DNA of 64,000 nt from positions 11,463,089 to 11,527,088 of the forward strand of contig CM057158.1 of the NCBI GenBank assembly GCA_029962745.1, in the 5' to 3' direction. Below the pieces are notes generated by a model, which did no database searches, had not been told where the DNA came from, and saw only the letters and a program-made list of their open reading frames with translations. Below are positions 34,394-47,400 of this stretch, piece by piece; positions within the stretch are counted from its first letter, which is position 1; every line of letters starts with the position of its first letter. Source of the DNA: Echinometra lucunter (lineage: Eukaryota; Echinodermata; Echinoidea; Camarodonta; Echinometridae). Position numbers and translations under genes: made by a program.

Positions 34394-37300
34394 TAATTGT
34401 TTATTTTCCAGTGGTATTTATTCATTTTAGCAGAACCTCATTTATCATCAGACTAGTAATATTCAATACTAAGATCTGACAATCATCATCATCACCATAC
34501 CAGTAATTGTATACATCATCATCATCATCACCATCACCATCATCACCGCCATCATTATCATCATCTTGTGAGCATCCTTTATCTTCCAGCTATCACTTAC
34601 TATGTTGACTCATTATAATGCAAGATGAATAAATTGGTAGCTAGGAAAAGAGAAAAGAACAAAAAGATAAAACAAGCATAATGTAGAACAAAACTTGTTC
34701 GTGCACTTTATTTTCATCATAATGTGTATAAAAGTACTCAACAAGTATCACCACATTTTTAGTTATCTGGGTATTGTATGTTACTCTTAGAAGTGCCGCA
34801 AATCACTTTAGTACAAAAAATCTGCAAATCAGATTTATTTTTCATAATCAGAGTACAGTTTCTATCAAAAATCATATATTACATATCATAGTACTATAAA
34901 AGATACATAAATTTCTGGTATTAGTGAACTACTAATCTATATCACAATGAGTTGTAATCATTTACTACAAACTTCACTCCTGTTTAGGAAATAGCAGATG
35001 GATAGTGTGTTTTTATGATTCTTCATATCAAAAGAAATAAATTCATTTTCATACAAACGAACCACACGGAGTATCATACTTTACAACACATAATCCAAAT
35101 ACTGTTTACCAATCTTTGACAGATTAATAATAATGGTTTGTAGTAATATCAGCTTTCAATGTTAATGTGTGGTACAGAGGGGGCTTTACTTTCCAACAAT
35201 GTGTCTTATGTCTCCCCTTTGATGGTTGGGCAAAGCATACATATTGTTTGTGTTAAGTAACACATCAGTGGAAAGCAAATACTCTCTTCTGCCACATGCA
35301 ATTATTCATTAGCCATGAACCATCTTTTTAATGCCACCAAAGTTGGGTATGTCTTTCATGTAAACAATTTCTTTTACACATTTACATAGCACCACACTAA
35401 CTAATGTCAAGTCAAACAAAATTGTTATTTTAATTCTATAAACAATATAGAAAATCATTCTGGTTAATCATACAAACATGCAAAAATAAATAACTATTTG
35501 GATTACATTTATCTGAGTATCAAATATAGCACATTTATATAAAATATTTCCAAGGCTGTATGCATGATATAAAGCAAACTAAATATATACATTGTATGCT
35601 TTTGTTTTTGTGGAATGACGCACAATACGAACATAAGGAAATACTGAATCTTAAACCATTGACGGTGATCTACGAAGCATTTCAAAACTAAAAGAAGTTC
35701 TACTTTCTCTACTTTCTTCACCAATTCAGTTAACTCTTGTAGAATACTTGTCTAATATCTGTAACTACTCATTAAAAAAATTTTTGAAAAAGCATTTGTG
35801 ACTTTCTAGAATTTGCTACATGGTTTCAACTTGGGTTTCAAAATGGATGTACAGGCATGCTGCTGGAAACGTCCCAAGAATAAACATCTTATCATGAATC
35901 CCTTTCTATGCATGGGTATAGAGTGACATTTGCTAATAAAATGCCTGTCCTTGGAATATATGCTGGTCTGGTCCAAGAAAGAAGTGTCACTATGTGTAAG
36001 AAAGGGCAAAATAACAATAACAAAAAATGCCCCCCCCCCCCCCCCCATTAAAAAAAAAAAAAAAAATTAAAAATTAAAAAAAAAACACTTTTAAAATAAA
36101 TAAATACATAAATAAATAAACAAAAAAATATTTTAAAAAAATTACAATGGTAATAAAGAATCCATAAATGACAATAAGCAAATATGTAGATGGAATGACT
36201 GTCAGAAGTACTGTTAATCATATTGGTTTCATTGCTTTCCAACAAAAAATCTACACTTTAAAACTTATTACTTGAGTTGGTTTTGAAATCATCATTGCTA
36301 TGTATACATCAGCACTTATAAAGACAGGTCAATTGATTTTCATCAAATATAATATATTGATTCACGTTTTAACACTCATCATTAACAAATATCTTCATGA
36401 AATGAATTATTCAATCATCGTCTATTAGCACTAATCAAGAGTGAATCAGTAATACTATTTGTACTCTTTCACATAAGATTTCACTAAGATTTGACATTGC
36501 ATAACCAATACAAAAATTCAGTACAACATGCATCTCTTCAGCACATCTTTCACTTTTGCAAAGCAAGCTCTCTCTCTCTCTTTCTTTCACATCAGTGACA
36601 TTTTCAAAGTACTAAATTTTAGCTGTACTAGTAAATTAGTTTCCACAGGGGGTGAATATTGCATAGAATCAGCTAATAAATATTCTGTTTTCTAATGACC
36701 TATTGTCCAGAATAAGTTCTGTCTTTTCAAATACTAGTAACATATATCAAATATTTGTCTTTTTAAAAGAGATTGCTTCATGGTCTTAATACTACATTGC
36801 ATTTCTGTAATCATAACAAGACTAATACAAAAATTACATGTTAAATCTTATTGTTTTTGTGCTCTATTGCATGAAAACACATTTAAAGTTGTGCTTCTTC
36901 ACACTGAGGGAGTTGTGCAGTATATTGAAGCTACTAATTAAGCAGAATTAACAATCATAACAGTTAGGTAGTTCCAAATATGGGATCGATATACTTTCAA
37001 TTAATCAAATGCATGTTGCTGAGAATATCTTTTCCTTTCCGTAAGATGATTACAATTGTACATGATTTGTGCTAAATTCCAATTCTCCAAATCCAACATT
37101 TGCCCACTGCATATTCAAATTATCACAATTAATTCTTTCTAATCTTTGCTCCTTGCTTTCATATGTGGTATTGATTCCAAATGTACTTGTGCAACCGATT
37201 TGTGCCAATTTTCCTGATTACATTTAGCAACTGTAATTTGTAGACCACATATTAAATTAATTGTCATTGTTATCTCATTTTCCCGAGATGTATAAACTGG

Positions 37301-38270
37301 GGTATACAACATAATGAAACTCTAATTTTCTGCTCTTCAAATGAGGAAACAATGTATAACTAAACAGAAAAGATACCCATAATACCTGACAACTACTTAC
37401 AAGCACAATGATTAATTGCAAAAAGAAACCAGCTTTGGAGGAAGGTGGATATCGGTGTACTTTACACTGTGAAGGACATTAGTGCCATGCCAATGCTCAG
37501 CACCCTAACCTTCAGAAGTGTTACACCCACTCAACAGCCACATCCTTACTTTATATAAACAATCCTGAAGTGTATTTACATTTATGGAAATATCTTGACA
37601 ACGTAGAATAAACACAGTGAATTATATTCCAGGTCCATTCAGACAAATCAAAACAAATAACCTACTTAAGACAAGATGTTAGGTACTGCATAACTGGAAA
37701 ATTGTGTTGAACACAGACACACGTGAGCTTTTTGACATGCACTGATTAGATTATACAGCATGAATGAACAGAAAACTGAAAAATCAAAACAATATAACTA
37801 ATCTTTCCACATTCCATTAATGACAAAACAACAGAAAGACAACTAGCTCAATCTCTTAGCAACAGAAAGACAGAAACTCCTTACCAAAAAGAAAGGAAAG
37901 AACATACAAGGATAAAGAGAAAAATAGGATTGTAGTCCACAAATGATAAATAACAGAAAATGTGTTGGCACATCACTTTATCTCACAATAATCTGTTAGT
38001 GCTACTCATAAAAATATTTGACATAAATGTACAGTAAAAAGGGTAAGTTTATTTTCAGATTGCATAAGAAGTAAATTTCTTCCATTGAGTGATAATCTTA
38101 GAATTCAGCCAATGGTTGGCCATTCAATTTGTGATGATTTCACTAAACAAAAATTTTGAAAGACAATTTATCAAGCATCACAATATCATATTGTTGATGG
38201 AAGGCAAAAGGAGCAAACTGGAATTAATATGAAATGATATCTTCCACAGAGGTGCAAAGCTGTTTTAAGT
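34394..38270. other. intergenic and probable 3' UTR of the NHE gene
   Basis: AT-rich, no exon recognised. Poly-C and A-rich tracts at 36028-36090. Part nearest 38271 must be NHE 3' UTR; its end cannot be fixed by eye. Confidence 0.4.
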
Positions 38271-38413
38271 TTAGAAGCCAGTCTCAGTGTCTCTCGCTTT
38301 TTCATCCTCGACTGAGAATCGGACATCCTCTGGAGCTCTGTTCTCTTTGTCGCTAGCCTCAGCAACACCCATCTGGGCTGGTCCCGCATCAGGTTTAGCA
38401 TCATCTCCATCTT
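38271..38413 (-). CDS. NHE last coding exon
   Basis: Follows TTGTAG; encodes [35 protein letters not shown] and TAA at 38273-38271. C-terminal T-x-F fits a class I PDZ ligand. Confidence 0.82.
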
Positions 38414-41400
38414 CTACAAGACATGGAGGGAAATTACAGTAGAAAAAATCAGTCACATAGAGAAGTTAAGCAAAAAAAGAGGGGGGACGACGAAATACCT
38501 CTTATCAAATGAGACTCAGTTCACACATTTATTTCCACTTAATTGATCATTTCATAAAATGTTTGCCTACATGAGATTTGGAATGGGATGACATTTGAGC
38601 TTATGAGCATTCCCACATTGTAACTCAGCAAAATCTGGTGGCTTACAAACTATGTCCAGAAGGAGTAGCAGTTAATGTCATAAAAACATATACTTTACCA
38701 TAAATATAAGACATGTGTACTTAATATATCTCAACAGATATCTAAATCCAATTTTGGAACAGTCATCCAGATTAGTTGGACTGAATACACATTTCATCAC
38801 CAGTAATTAATATTCATTAATCCTAGACATAATTAATACTACTGTACTACCGGGTAGACATTTGGTAAACTATATAAATGCTGCATTTCATTAATCATGA
38901 CTTGACTACATGCTTGCACATAAATTTTGACTAGTTTCATTATTCATCAGTTTTTGACTGCTAATGACAATAAATTCACAATTATAAATGTACTAATATT
39001 CATACCAGACAGTGAAAAGAGTGAGGCACTGAAATGACAACAAATGTCTTATTGTAAATTGAAAGACGTCATGATAACAACAATTCCTGTGTAGCACAGA
39101 CAATGTATAACACAAAAACAAATGAAAGACTGCCACAATTTGTGAAATGTGCCACCCTGTTTAAACATCAGAAATGAATATCAAATAAATAAATAAACAA
39201 ATAAACAAGCAAACAAATAAATAAATAAACAACTAAATTGAAATTGAAATTTCCTTCAATAATATTCCATCTGAATCTTTCCACATTGACATTTGCTACA
39301 TAAATACTATTTTGTGCATGCATGCCATCTAATGCCACTAAAGTTTTATATTTTGGTCTACACAGAAAGGCAACATTGCAGATAGTGCAAGTGAAACACA
39401 GAATGTGACATCTAAGTGGCTCACAAATCAGTCATCATTATATCCCTTGGTACCTCAGAATAGTTCACTAAATGAATGGCGCTTTACAGATTCTGTATCT
39501 ATTAGTCATTATCATTATCATTATCATCATGAACATGGCAGCAGTGTGACAAGGATCGAGTGTTCATTATACTGTTTGCACTTTTACACAGGATATGTGG
39601 AGGAACATTGAGCACACTTGTTTTCAAGTGGTGAGGCAAACAACAGGAAATCCTAAAGGAAACTGGCCTAGCTGGAGGAAGTGCTAGATCAGTTTTAATT
39701 GTACCATAATACTCTACCAATTCACATTTTATTCACTCTATGATTAGTTTTTTGTTTTCCTAAATATAAAAAAATACTGTCTTTCTTCAATAAACTCATT
39801 TGATTTATATGCCTCATTCCAATCCTGTGCTTACCCCTTAATACATCACTTACCTTTCTTTGTGTTGAAATAAAAAAAATCACTAATTATTCAGCAAAAT
39901 CAAAGATAAATGTACAAATTAGGATATGATCTCATACACATATCAGCCATATGCTAAATGCCAAAATTGGTGTACAGTTAGTCAACCATGTATTCAAGCC
40001 AATGAAAGTTCAGGAGTATGGTTATAGTTATCTGATGCCACAATAAACTAATTTATGATTACTTTAATATGTAGGATTAATATTTCATGCAGTTAGTAGG
40101 TTAGCTCCTGATTGTATATAAGTTTGAAATGAGATAGTGCATACTGAATATGGATACCATGCATCTCCTAAATACTTACGTTTAGATAACCCGCCACTAG
40201 GAATTTTATTTTGCTTTGTTTTATTGTTTTGTTTGTTTCTGCTTTGAATGCTTCGAGGCATATTCTTACAGGATTCTTAGATCAAAGTATCCTTCAAGCA
40301 CACACACAAAAATCTTTTTCTTGAAGGGAAATGTATTTTGTTCTTCATATGAATACGTGAACATCGATTCGGAGTCTACTCTAGAATGCACTGATAATAT
40401 TTGATTGAAAATTGATTGTTACAAACTTAGAATCAGTTTCCAGTAAATTCTTCCAATCATACCTATCAACTTTATACAGAGCAACAGATAGGCTGCACGA
40501 ATCAAGCACAGAATACAAGTTAGAGAACAAACCTTACAAACTAATTCAGTAGAGCACTTTGTAATGTAGACCTAGACTTGTGTGCACATGTATACAATGT
40601 TATTACAGGGAAACAGATAGTGCCCAAAAATTCTTATAAATGTCAAACACCAAAATCAATATGCAATTAAGTTAAGGTGTCTGGTAATATCAATTGTTGA
40701 ATAAGAATTGGATTAACGTTGGGTTCGTCAACACAGTTTTCACATAGTACCTCTAGCAGTCCTATGCACTTACTGCCTTTTGGCGATGTCGCCGATTTGA
40801 CGCTGAATGTTATACCCTGATCGCTGTCCACACTTGGTGTTTGAGGCGTGACGGTAATGGTGGGAATAGGGCCTGTAAAGCTTTTCCTGTATACCTCTGT
40901 TTATATCAATGCATTGGGAACAATTGTGTGATCACAGCAATAAAAAACAAACAAAAAGCAAACAAACAAACAAACAAAAGAAAAGCAGCTCAAGTGCAAT
41001 AACCTCAGTCACACTTCAGAACCAACTCCAAACTGATTTCAAACTGATTTCAAACTGATTTCACACTGATTCCAAACTGATTTCAAACCGATTTCAAACT
41101 GATTTCAAACTGATTTCAAACTGATTTCACACTGATTCCACACTGATTCCAAAATGATCCTAAACTGATTCCAAACCCATCAATTCTTTACCACTCAGTG
41201 TAATTCTTACGTTTGGTCTCCCCAGTCCATGGTACCCATGGTAATTAACAGTATATCATCAAATCACCATGAAATTACCAAGGATAAGATCCATACCATG
41301 GTACTTTTTATGAGGGCTTTTACTGGTCTGGTGTTCATATCTTCAGTGTAACTGTGGTACCACCAGGCCCGGGGTAGGGCAACATACATTGGGAACAAAT

Positions 41401-44400
41401 ACAAATATACTATAAACATTTTTTTTTTCAAAGCAGACAGACAAGTATGGTATTTGTAACTGGAATGTTTAAATACACAAATGATACTTGTCATGTTTCA
41501 TACTTTGTTTTTACACTTATCTGTTTTCTAAGCAAAGCAAATGATAGCTTTATTGTTGGCCAATCTTGTCTGGAGATTTCAATAAGTTTTCAGGTCTATT
41601 TTCAAGAAAAAGCAAAAATAACTAATACTGTTTTTTTTTAATGAAAGACGCAAACATAGCATGACAGTCTGCAACTATTCTAACTAAGCTTTTTCCTTTT
41701 AAAAACATTAACTCCATTTCAACTTCACTTTTAGACATAAAACACAATTGTTTTAGTTGATATAAGAGAACCATCAAAACTAGAATGAATTCTCCCAAGC
41801 AATGAAAGAAATGAAAACCACATTTTGAGAGAAACAGTAGGAAACATATCATCGGTGGGGCGACAAAACCTTGTATCTCAAAAATGTTAAAATATTCAGG
41901 AGAGCCAAAAAACATGCCTTCTTAGCATCACAGTCAATAGAGGCAGTCAAGTTTGGTTTATCAATAGTGGCCTAATCTTTGCAGGTGGGCATGGGAGGGA
42001 CTAAAAACACAATTTAAGTGTTCCTAGCTGTAAGATTCTGAAAAGAACATGAATTTCACCCAAAAATTGAGATGCAAGGTTTTATCAACCCACCAACCAT
42101 ATGAAAATTGAATAAAGAAAATGACTACTTATTCTTTTTTTTATTGTCTGTTTCAGATTTGTAAGGTGGTATAAATGATACACAAATTTTCATCACAATG
42201 TGGTAGCAACAGCCATGCTACAATTTGTCATTGATAAAACTTAGATGCTTTGCAGAAGAGAAAAATAAATACCCAGATACAAAAAGTACTACCTTTGGGC
42301 AACTGTTTTCCTGAAATTCAAGATGGATATAATAAATATGATTAAAACTAATCTTCTTTTACAAATGGACTAAAAAAATGTGAACCTCTATCGAAGATCA
42401 TCATTTTGGGGTATTTGGGGAAAAAACCAGAAAAAAACCATGCCATTCCCAATGAGCATGCATATAAAATTAGCAAAATAAACCAGTCATGATCATGCAA
42501 AATTATGAATATTAGTCAACCAATAAGGCAGCATAAATTGAGCAAATAAGGGCTGTCAAAATGCAATAGATTTTAATTGGAACTGTGCACACAATAGCTT
42601 CCTCACCATGCTTTTCTTTAACTCTAAAAACCAGGGACCAATTTCCTAAACTATGTTTGTTCTGGCATATATAAACTTCATGACCCTTTTAAAATAGCAA
42701 GATGAATGCGACTGCATCTCCTAAATGCCTTGGCCTAAATACATGATTTCTAGGTTAACTTCCCATTCAAAACATGTTCCACTAATTTGCAATAATTGTA
42801 TTAATAATGTCGGCAAAAAACTTTTTTAAAAAGCACATTTTACATTTACATTTTCTAACACAAAATACAGATGCCAGATATATATTTGACAGGAAGAGAA
42901 TTCCTATAAACCTTTGACAACCATATGATGGCCATCCCAAATATTTCTTGTCAATGAATACATGTATACCTTGTTTGTTTTCTTACCTTTAGTTAGAGCA
43001 TCTCCTTCGATATTATTGCTACTTCCTTTCTTGAACATGTTACGTAGATGAGACCCAGATCGCTTGCGGCCATTGGCTGCCTTCTGGGTCCGGTTCATCC
43101 GCAGTTTCTTGGTCTTGTGACGATGCAAGATGTGGAGACTACGCTCTGCGAGAGGTTTAACATCTTTATCTTCAACGTCCTCCTCGTCCAAAAAGTAACG
43201 GGACTGACGAACAGTGTGCTATAAAGGGTTTTTAGTCAAAATGGATATAAATCAATATTTAAAAAAATGATCTAAACTGACATCTACTCCTAATATTTTC
43301 CAAGGACAGTACAAACTATACTCAAGTGCCCCAATGTAAATTTTCAACATGAGTCAAATTTCTAACTTAAACCTTGGAGCCAATCCTATACTTACCTTTG
43401 CCCCACACATAAGCTAAAATGTAACTTAAACTCTAAAACTGACCTGAATTGAAACGACAAATCAAGCTGTAACCCTGTACGTACCAAAGAACATAAAAGT
43501 CTTGAGCAAGTATTGCTAGAGCAAAAGGAGGATCACTAATGATCCCCTGAGTAGAGAAATTTTCAAATTACCATTACAGGAGTGACCCAGTTCCCAAAAC
43601 CAATAGGTCAAAGAGCTTTTTCAATGAATAGACTTTATGAAATTACATTCAGTGCTGGATGAAGCATCTCAAAATTAGGAGGAGGGGGTGTGCAATACTG
43701 TTGTTTTTTTCAGTGTCTACTAATGACAGTTGGCTGGAAGAATATGCAAGGAACTTGCATGTTAAAGCTTGCATATATATGCTTTAAAAAATTGTTAAAA
43801 GATGGGGGAGGGGACACTCCCCTCCTGTGCCCTCCTATTCCCTTCTTGATGATTATTTGCGCAATGTGTCCCATACAACACATAACATTTAACTGATTCT
43901 CTCATGCATAAATGAAAAAAAATCTCTCAACATAATCATTAAAATATGTCCTTTTGGCATAACTACCACTAGCTTATGATCAAATCAAGAAAATGTTCAT
44001 TTATGGAAGAAATGAATTAAAAAAAAAAAATAGGTGTACAGGATACACTGCACAGAATTGCCCTTCTCTATGTGGGCCAATGGTGGTTCCAAATTTTGCT
44101 TACTTCACAAAGCCTGTGTTGATTGAAACAATTGAAGTGCCCTTAACACCGAATTTAAGTAAGAGGCATATTTTGTATATCATTTGTTTCTTTTGCCTGA
44201 AATCAAATAAATAAAGTAAAATAAATGAAATATTTTCTAAAAAAGTAATGAGAATGACAGGGGAAATGAAGACTACTAAACTACATATTCCATTCATCTA
44301 ATAAAAAGATTAGAGAGAAGAAACAAAGCTAAAACAATGAAATAAAAGATATATAGTCATAATATTAAACATGAAATGTAAATCTTAATAAGAAATGAAC

Positions 44401-47400
44401 TCCTTCTGGAAAGTGACAAAATAAGAAAATTCACATAAGCAATGCTGAATCCTGTAGAAGGAAAAAAACTGAGAGTGATGCCAAGCTACCGGTACTTCTT
44501 GTTTACTAAAAAAAAAAATAAATAACATCCATCAACTAAAATATACTTACATGTACCAGTCCAGTATAAAGGAAAAAAAAAAACAGGATTTGAAAAGTGA
44601 ATATGCAAAATACAAATGTATTCTGTCACTGTTTATATATCATCCTCTATGAATCTCTTTAATGGAGGTAATACAAACAGAAATCATTCAAAAGGGAAGT
44701 ATATTCTACTTAACCCTGAAATTTGAATTTCAGAAGAAATAATTTCATGGCAACATATGAATAGGTCAGCTACTGTAAAAGCAGAAACATTTGGAAAGTG
44801 AAACAGCTATAAATTTGTAACTATGGTCATCTTGCAAGAAGGATACTCAAAAGCAAATTTGGTGATGTGTTTCAATTATTTTGGGGCATGAAAGGTTTGT
44901 ATTAAAATCTGGACAAGTTGCCAAATTTGTAACAGCATTTGCATACATATCTTTCTGCTTTTCCAGTACATGTCCAGGGAGATATTCCTTTCATATCATC
45001 AAGTCCTATGCCAAGGCAAGAAAACCCGAGAACGAACCAAGAACAATAACTGCCAACAAAGTGCACAACGGCATCCTCAGTTGACACTTCACTCAGTTCT
45101 ATTGTGGGAGCCCCTCCATGGAAAGGCAAAAGGGGGGAGACCCAGGAGAACATATGTTGACTCACTACGAATAGACACGGGTCTCCATGAAACGCAAGAA
45201 ATTATCAATCTAATGAAGGAAGGGAACTGTTGGAGAGAACTTGTCCATGGATCTCGGTAATACTACCTGACTTGATTGATCGATGATTGATTGATTGAAA
45301 GTGTAATTGAAAGAGCCCCTATACTAAAGCCCCCGATGATCATCTTTTTATTGGTCATCAGTTTTTCAACAATTTTTCTCTATCAGATTTTAGGCTATAG
45401 AATAAATTTTTTGTCAAGTATGTACAAAAAATATTTAGAATAGCCATAGCAATGTTTCAGAACCTCTTGGTTATCTTTGGTCTGCTTCCAGGTTTGTTTT
45501 CAGCTATGCTACTGGCTCGGTTGCACTTGGCTTTTAGTAGGACCAATACTGTCTCCTAAGAGCAGGAAAGACATTCACTTTTACACAGAGTTAACGCCCT
45601 TTTGCCACTAGATGACATCATTTCGTCATCATTTTTATGAACTGACAAATCTGTGCACATGCACAGAAACGTGATGGATCCTTGGATCTATGATCATGTT
45701 TGAATGGCCAGTGCTTCCTTATTCTGTATCAATGTACAGGGTAATATACACCATTTTAAATTAAAGTCATAAGCTTTCTGTACATATCGACATCAAATGA
45801 TGCAAAGAAAGCAAACTCCATTATTTCAGAACACCTAAATCTATAAATGCATTTCCCTCTAATTCATGTTTCTGCGCACTGTCCACAGATTCGCCGGTTT
45901 GTAAAACCGATGACGATTTCAGCAAATAGGAGAAACAGTTGATACTCACAGTATGGCGAGGTCTATAAGCACTCTTCTTGAAAGCATCAAGCTGATTTGT
46001 GAAGGACGACTTCCTACGTTGTTGTGGTTCTTCTGTTCCTTCAATAATTTCTGGGTTTTCAGATTCTTGGGTAGGTTTACGCTGCCTGAGGGAAGGTTCA
46101 GGTACCTCCAGCGTAGGACCATGAGAGATAAGGGAGCTACACAAGAACAGAGTAAGATTTAACTTCATTAATGCCACACTTCGAAAATACAGGAGTTGAA
46201 GTCTAGTCACTTTCTCATTCATCTGCTCATTACATTACAGTGGAGCGCCAGGAGTGTCAATTCTGACAGATATGAACGCAATACAAGAACTCACTACTAT
46301 TAGTAGTACTACATACTTTCTCAAAAAAACAAAAAGATGAGTTTGAGAATACCAATTTCTTGAGGCAACTTTTAACAGTTGCTTATGCTTCACTCTGGTG
46401 AAAACACAACAGTCCTTATTTCTCCATAAACACTCTGTTTGATGTACTCTTTGTGAAAGAGTAGAGTGGGGTATAAAGGAGGGAGATATCTAAAGAGTAA
46501 AAGAGGAGAAGAAGAAGAAGAAGAAGAAGTAGGAGAAGAGGAAGAAGGAGAAGAAGAAGAAGAAGAAGAAGAAAAAGAAGAAGTAAGAGAAGAGGAAGAA
46601 GGAGAAGAAGAAAAAACCAACAACAACAAGAAAAACAAGAAGACCAAGTTCATCGAAGAAGAAGAAGAAAACAGGAAGAAAAAAGTTTGAAGAAGAAGAA
46701 GAAGAAGAGGAAGAAGAAAAAGAAGAAGAAGAGGATGATTACAATGAGGAGGAGGAAAATGAGTAGACAAAGAAAAAGAAGAAGATATAAAAAGATGAAG
46801 AAAGAGGAGAAAAAAGAAGATTAAAAGTTCAATGTCCGCTGCTTACGTTTCACTCTGATTTCTTGCAATGAGGTCTCCGGTCGAGGCAGAAGGATGGAAC
46901 TTATTCTCCTCTATCAACTCCCGGGCTTCTTTCTCAGCAAGTTTCTTGTAGACGTCAATGATCTGGTAATTGGTGCTCTTTGGTTTTTCCCTCACCAGTA
47001 ATCTCTCTAAGAATTTACGGTTGACATCTTCCCACCTGATTACAAACAGAAATATTTAGATAAATCGTTGCTTCATTAAGGACCACATACAAAACCAAAT
47101 TCAGATCAGTTATTCATTTTACAAAGAGCTACAAATAAAGGAAGATTCTGTTCAACCAGTATTTAAAATAAAAACGCAATAAAACTGCACACATTTCTTT
47201 AAAGAGATATGAAAGGATTGGCAGTTCTTTAGTTCAGGATTGTTTTTATTTTAGCAAATCATTAACTTGGGTCTCCACAGAAATTTGAGAGCGGAATTCT
47301 GTGACTTTCCTGACTTATTTTCACCTTTTCCATGCCAGGATTTTAAGAACCATTAAGGTATGGGTTGCATCATCCAAGCCCAGGGGGGTGTTTCATAAAG

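Noticed and set aside
40180..40196. 17-nt candidate NHE micro-exon (CTAG ... GTAAGT borders)
   Set aside because: It would shift the frame of the last exon away from the ETGF ending, and its pyrimidine tract is poor. The direct junction 40774 to 38413 is in phase without it.
46466..46690. Open frame of Glu/Lys repeats on plus
   Set aside because: Pure GAA simple sequence inside an NHE intron.
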